From the NCBI GenBank assembly GCA_030042795.1, contig JASHYZ010000315.1, forward strand, positions 1 through 6,210: a stretch of DNA of 6,210 nucleotides, written 5' to 3'. The notes below the pieces were generated by a model. The model saw nothing but the letters and a program-made list of their open reading frames with translations, had not been told where the DNA came from and searched no databases. This DNA comes from Terriglobia bacterium. GTDB taxonomy: Bacteria; Acidobacteriota; Terriglobia; UBA7540. This document shows, piece after piece, positions 6,123 to 6,210 of the stretch; position 1 is the first letter of the stretch; each line of letters begins with the position of its first letter. The position numbers and the translations under genes were made by a program.

Positions 6123-6180
6123 TCAATAACATTCCAGGATAAAAAGTTTAACTGATTTATTTTCATAAACATTCCAGGGT
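6123..6180. repeat. Direct repeat with 40-bp period
   Basis: AACATTCCAGG occurs at 6128-6138 and again at 6168-6178, exactly 40 bases apart. With flanks, 6123-6140 and 6163-6180 agree at 15 of 18 positions. The spacing is close to four helical turns, so a protein could bind both on one face of the DNA. Confidence 0.65.
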
Positions 6181-6181
6181 A

Positions 6182-6208
6182 GTCTCATTTGTCCCATTTT
6201 TCTCATTT
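6182..6208. repeat. Three tandem 9-mers at the right edge
   Basis: GTCTCATTT, GTCCCATTT and TTCTCATTT follow one another without a gap (6182-6190, 6191-6199, 6200-6208), and the array may continue past the window. The form resembles short repeats at transposon ends or protein-binding iterons; I cannot tell which. Confidence 0.5.
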
Positions 6209-6210
6209 TC

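Larger units (their letters stand above)
6098..6210. other. AT-rich noncoding tail
   Basis: The last 110 bases contain 31 G or C by hand count (28%), against clearly GC-rich sequence in the genes. I see no open reading frame of note and no DnaA box of the TTATCCACA type. It holds the two repeats listed next and runs off the window. It may be an origin-proximal unwinding region or the edge of an inserted element; the sequence here does not decide. Confidence 0.5.

Noticed and set aside
6098..6210. Replication origin
   Set aside because: AT-richness and repeats are suggestive beside parS, but there are no DnaA boxes and no origin genes in view, so it is not called as a feature.

Overview
The window looks like a stretch of GC-rich bacterial chromosome. 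The gene set is a Soj/Spo0J-type ParA and ParB, a bactofilin, a secreted aldose epimerase and a KimA-like transporter. Together with the dispersed palindromic repeats this fits Acidobacteriota or a similar free-living soil lineage, but that placement is an inference from gene content and protein style, not from a marker gene.

The left half is read rightward. It opens inside an APC-superfamily permease with a cytosolic C-terminal USP-like domain (KimA/YdaO type, probable potassium importer); its start lies beyond the left edge. A small four-helix membrane protein of unknown function follows (about 1752-2147). 38 nt after it comes a mutarotase (aldose 1-epimerase) with a signal peptide (2186-3328).

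The right half is read leftward and is a chromosome-segregation and cytoskeleton module: parA (5826 to 5020), parB (5072 to 4197, overlapping parA by 53 nt) and a bactofilin (3983 to 3528). A near-consensus parS site (6017-6032) lies about 190 bp upstream of parA. ParB should load on parS as a CTP-dependent clamp, ParA ATPase should move the ParB-DNA complex, and the bactofilin may form a polymer that anchors or positions it, as bactofilins do for ParABS in Myxococcus.

Two inverted pairs of one REP-like palindrome bracket this module: one pair between the convergent epimerase and bactofilin genes (3382-3490), the other upstream of parA (5927-5996). To the right of parS lie a 12-bp hyphenated inverted repeat and then an abruptly AT-rich tail (28% GC over the last 110 bases, counted by hand). 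That tail carries a direct repeat with a 40-bp period and three tandem 9-mers. The last 384 bases hold no convincing gene. I see no tRNA, rRNA or CRISPR array, and no complete insertion sequence.
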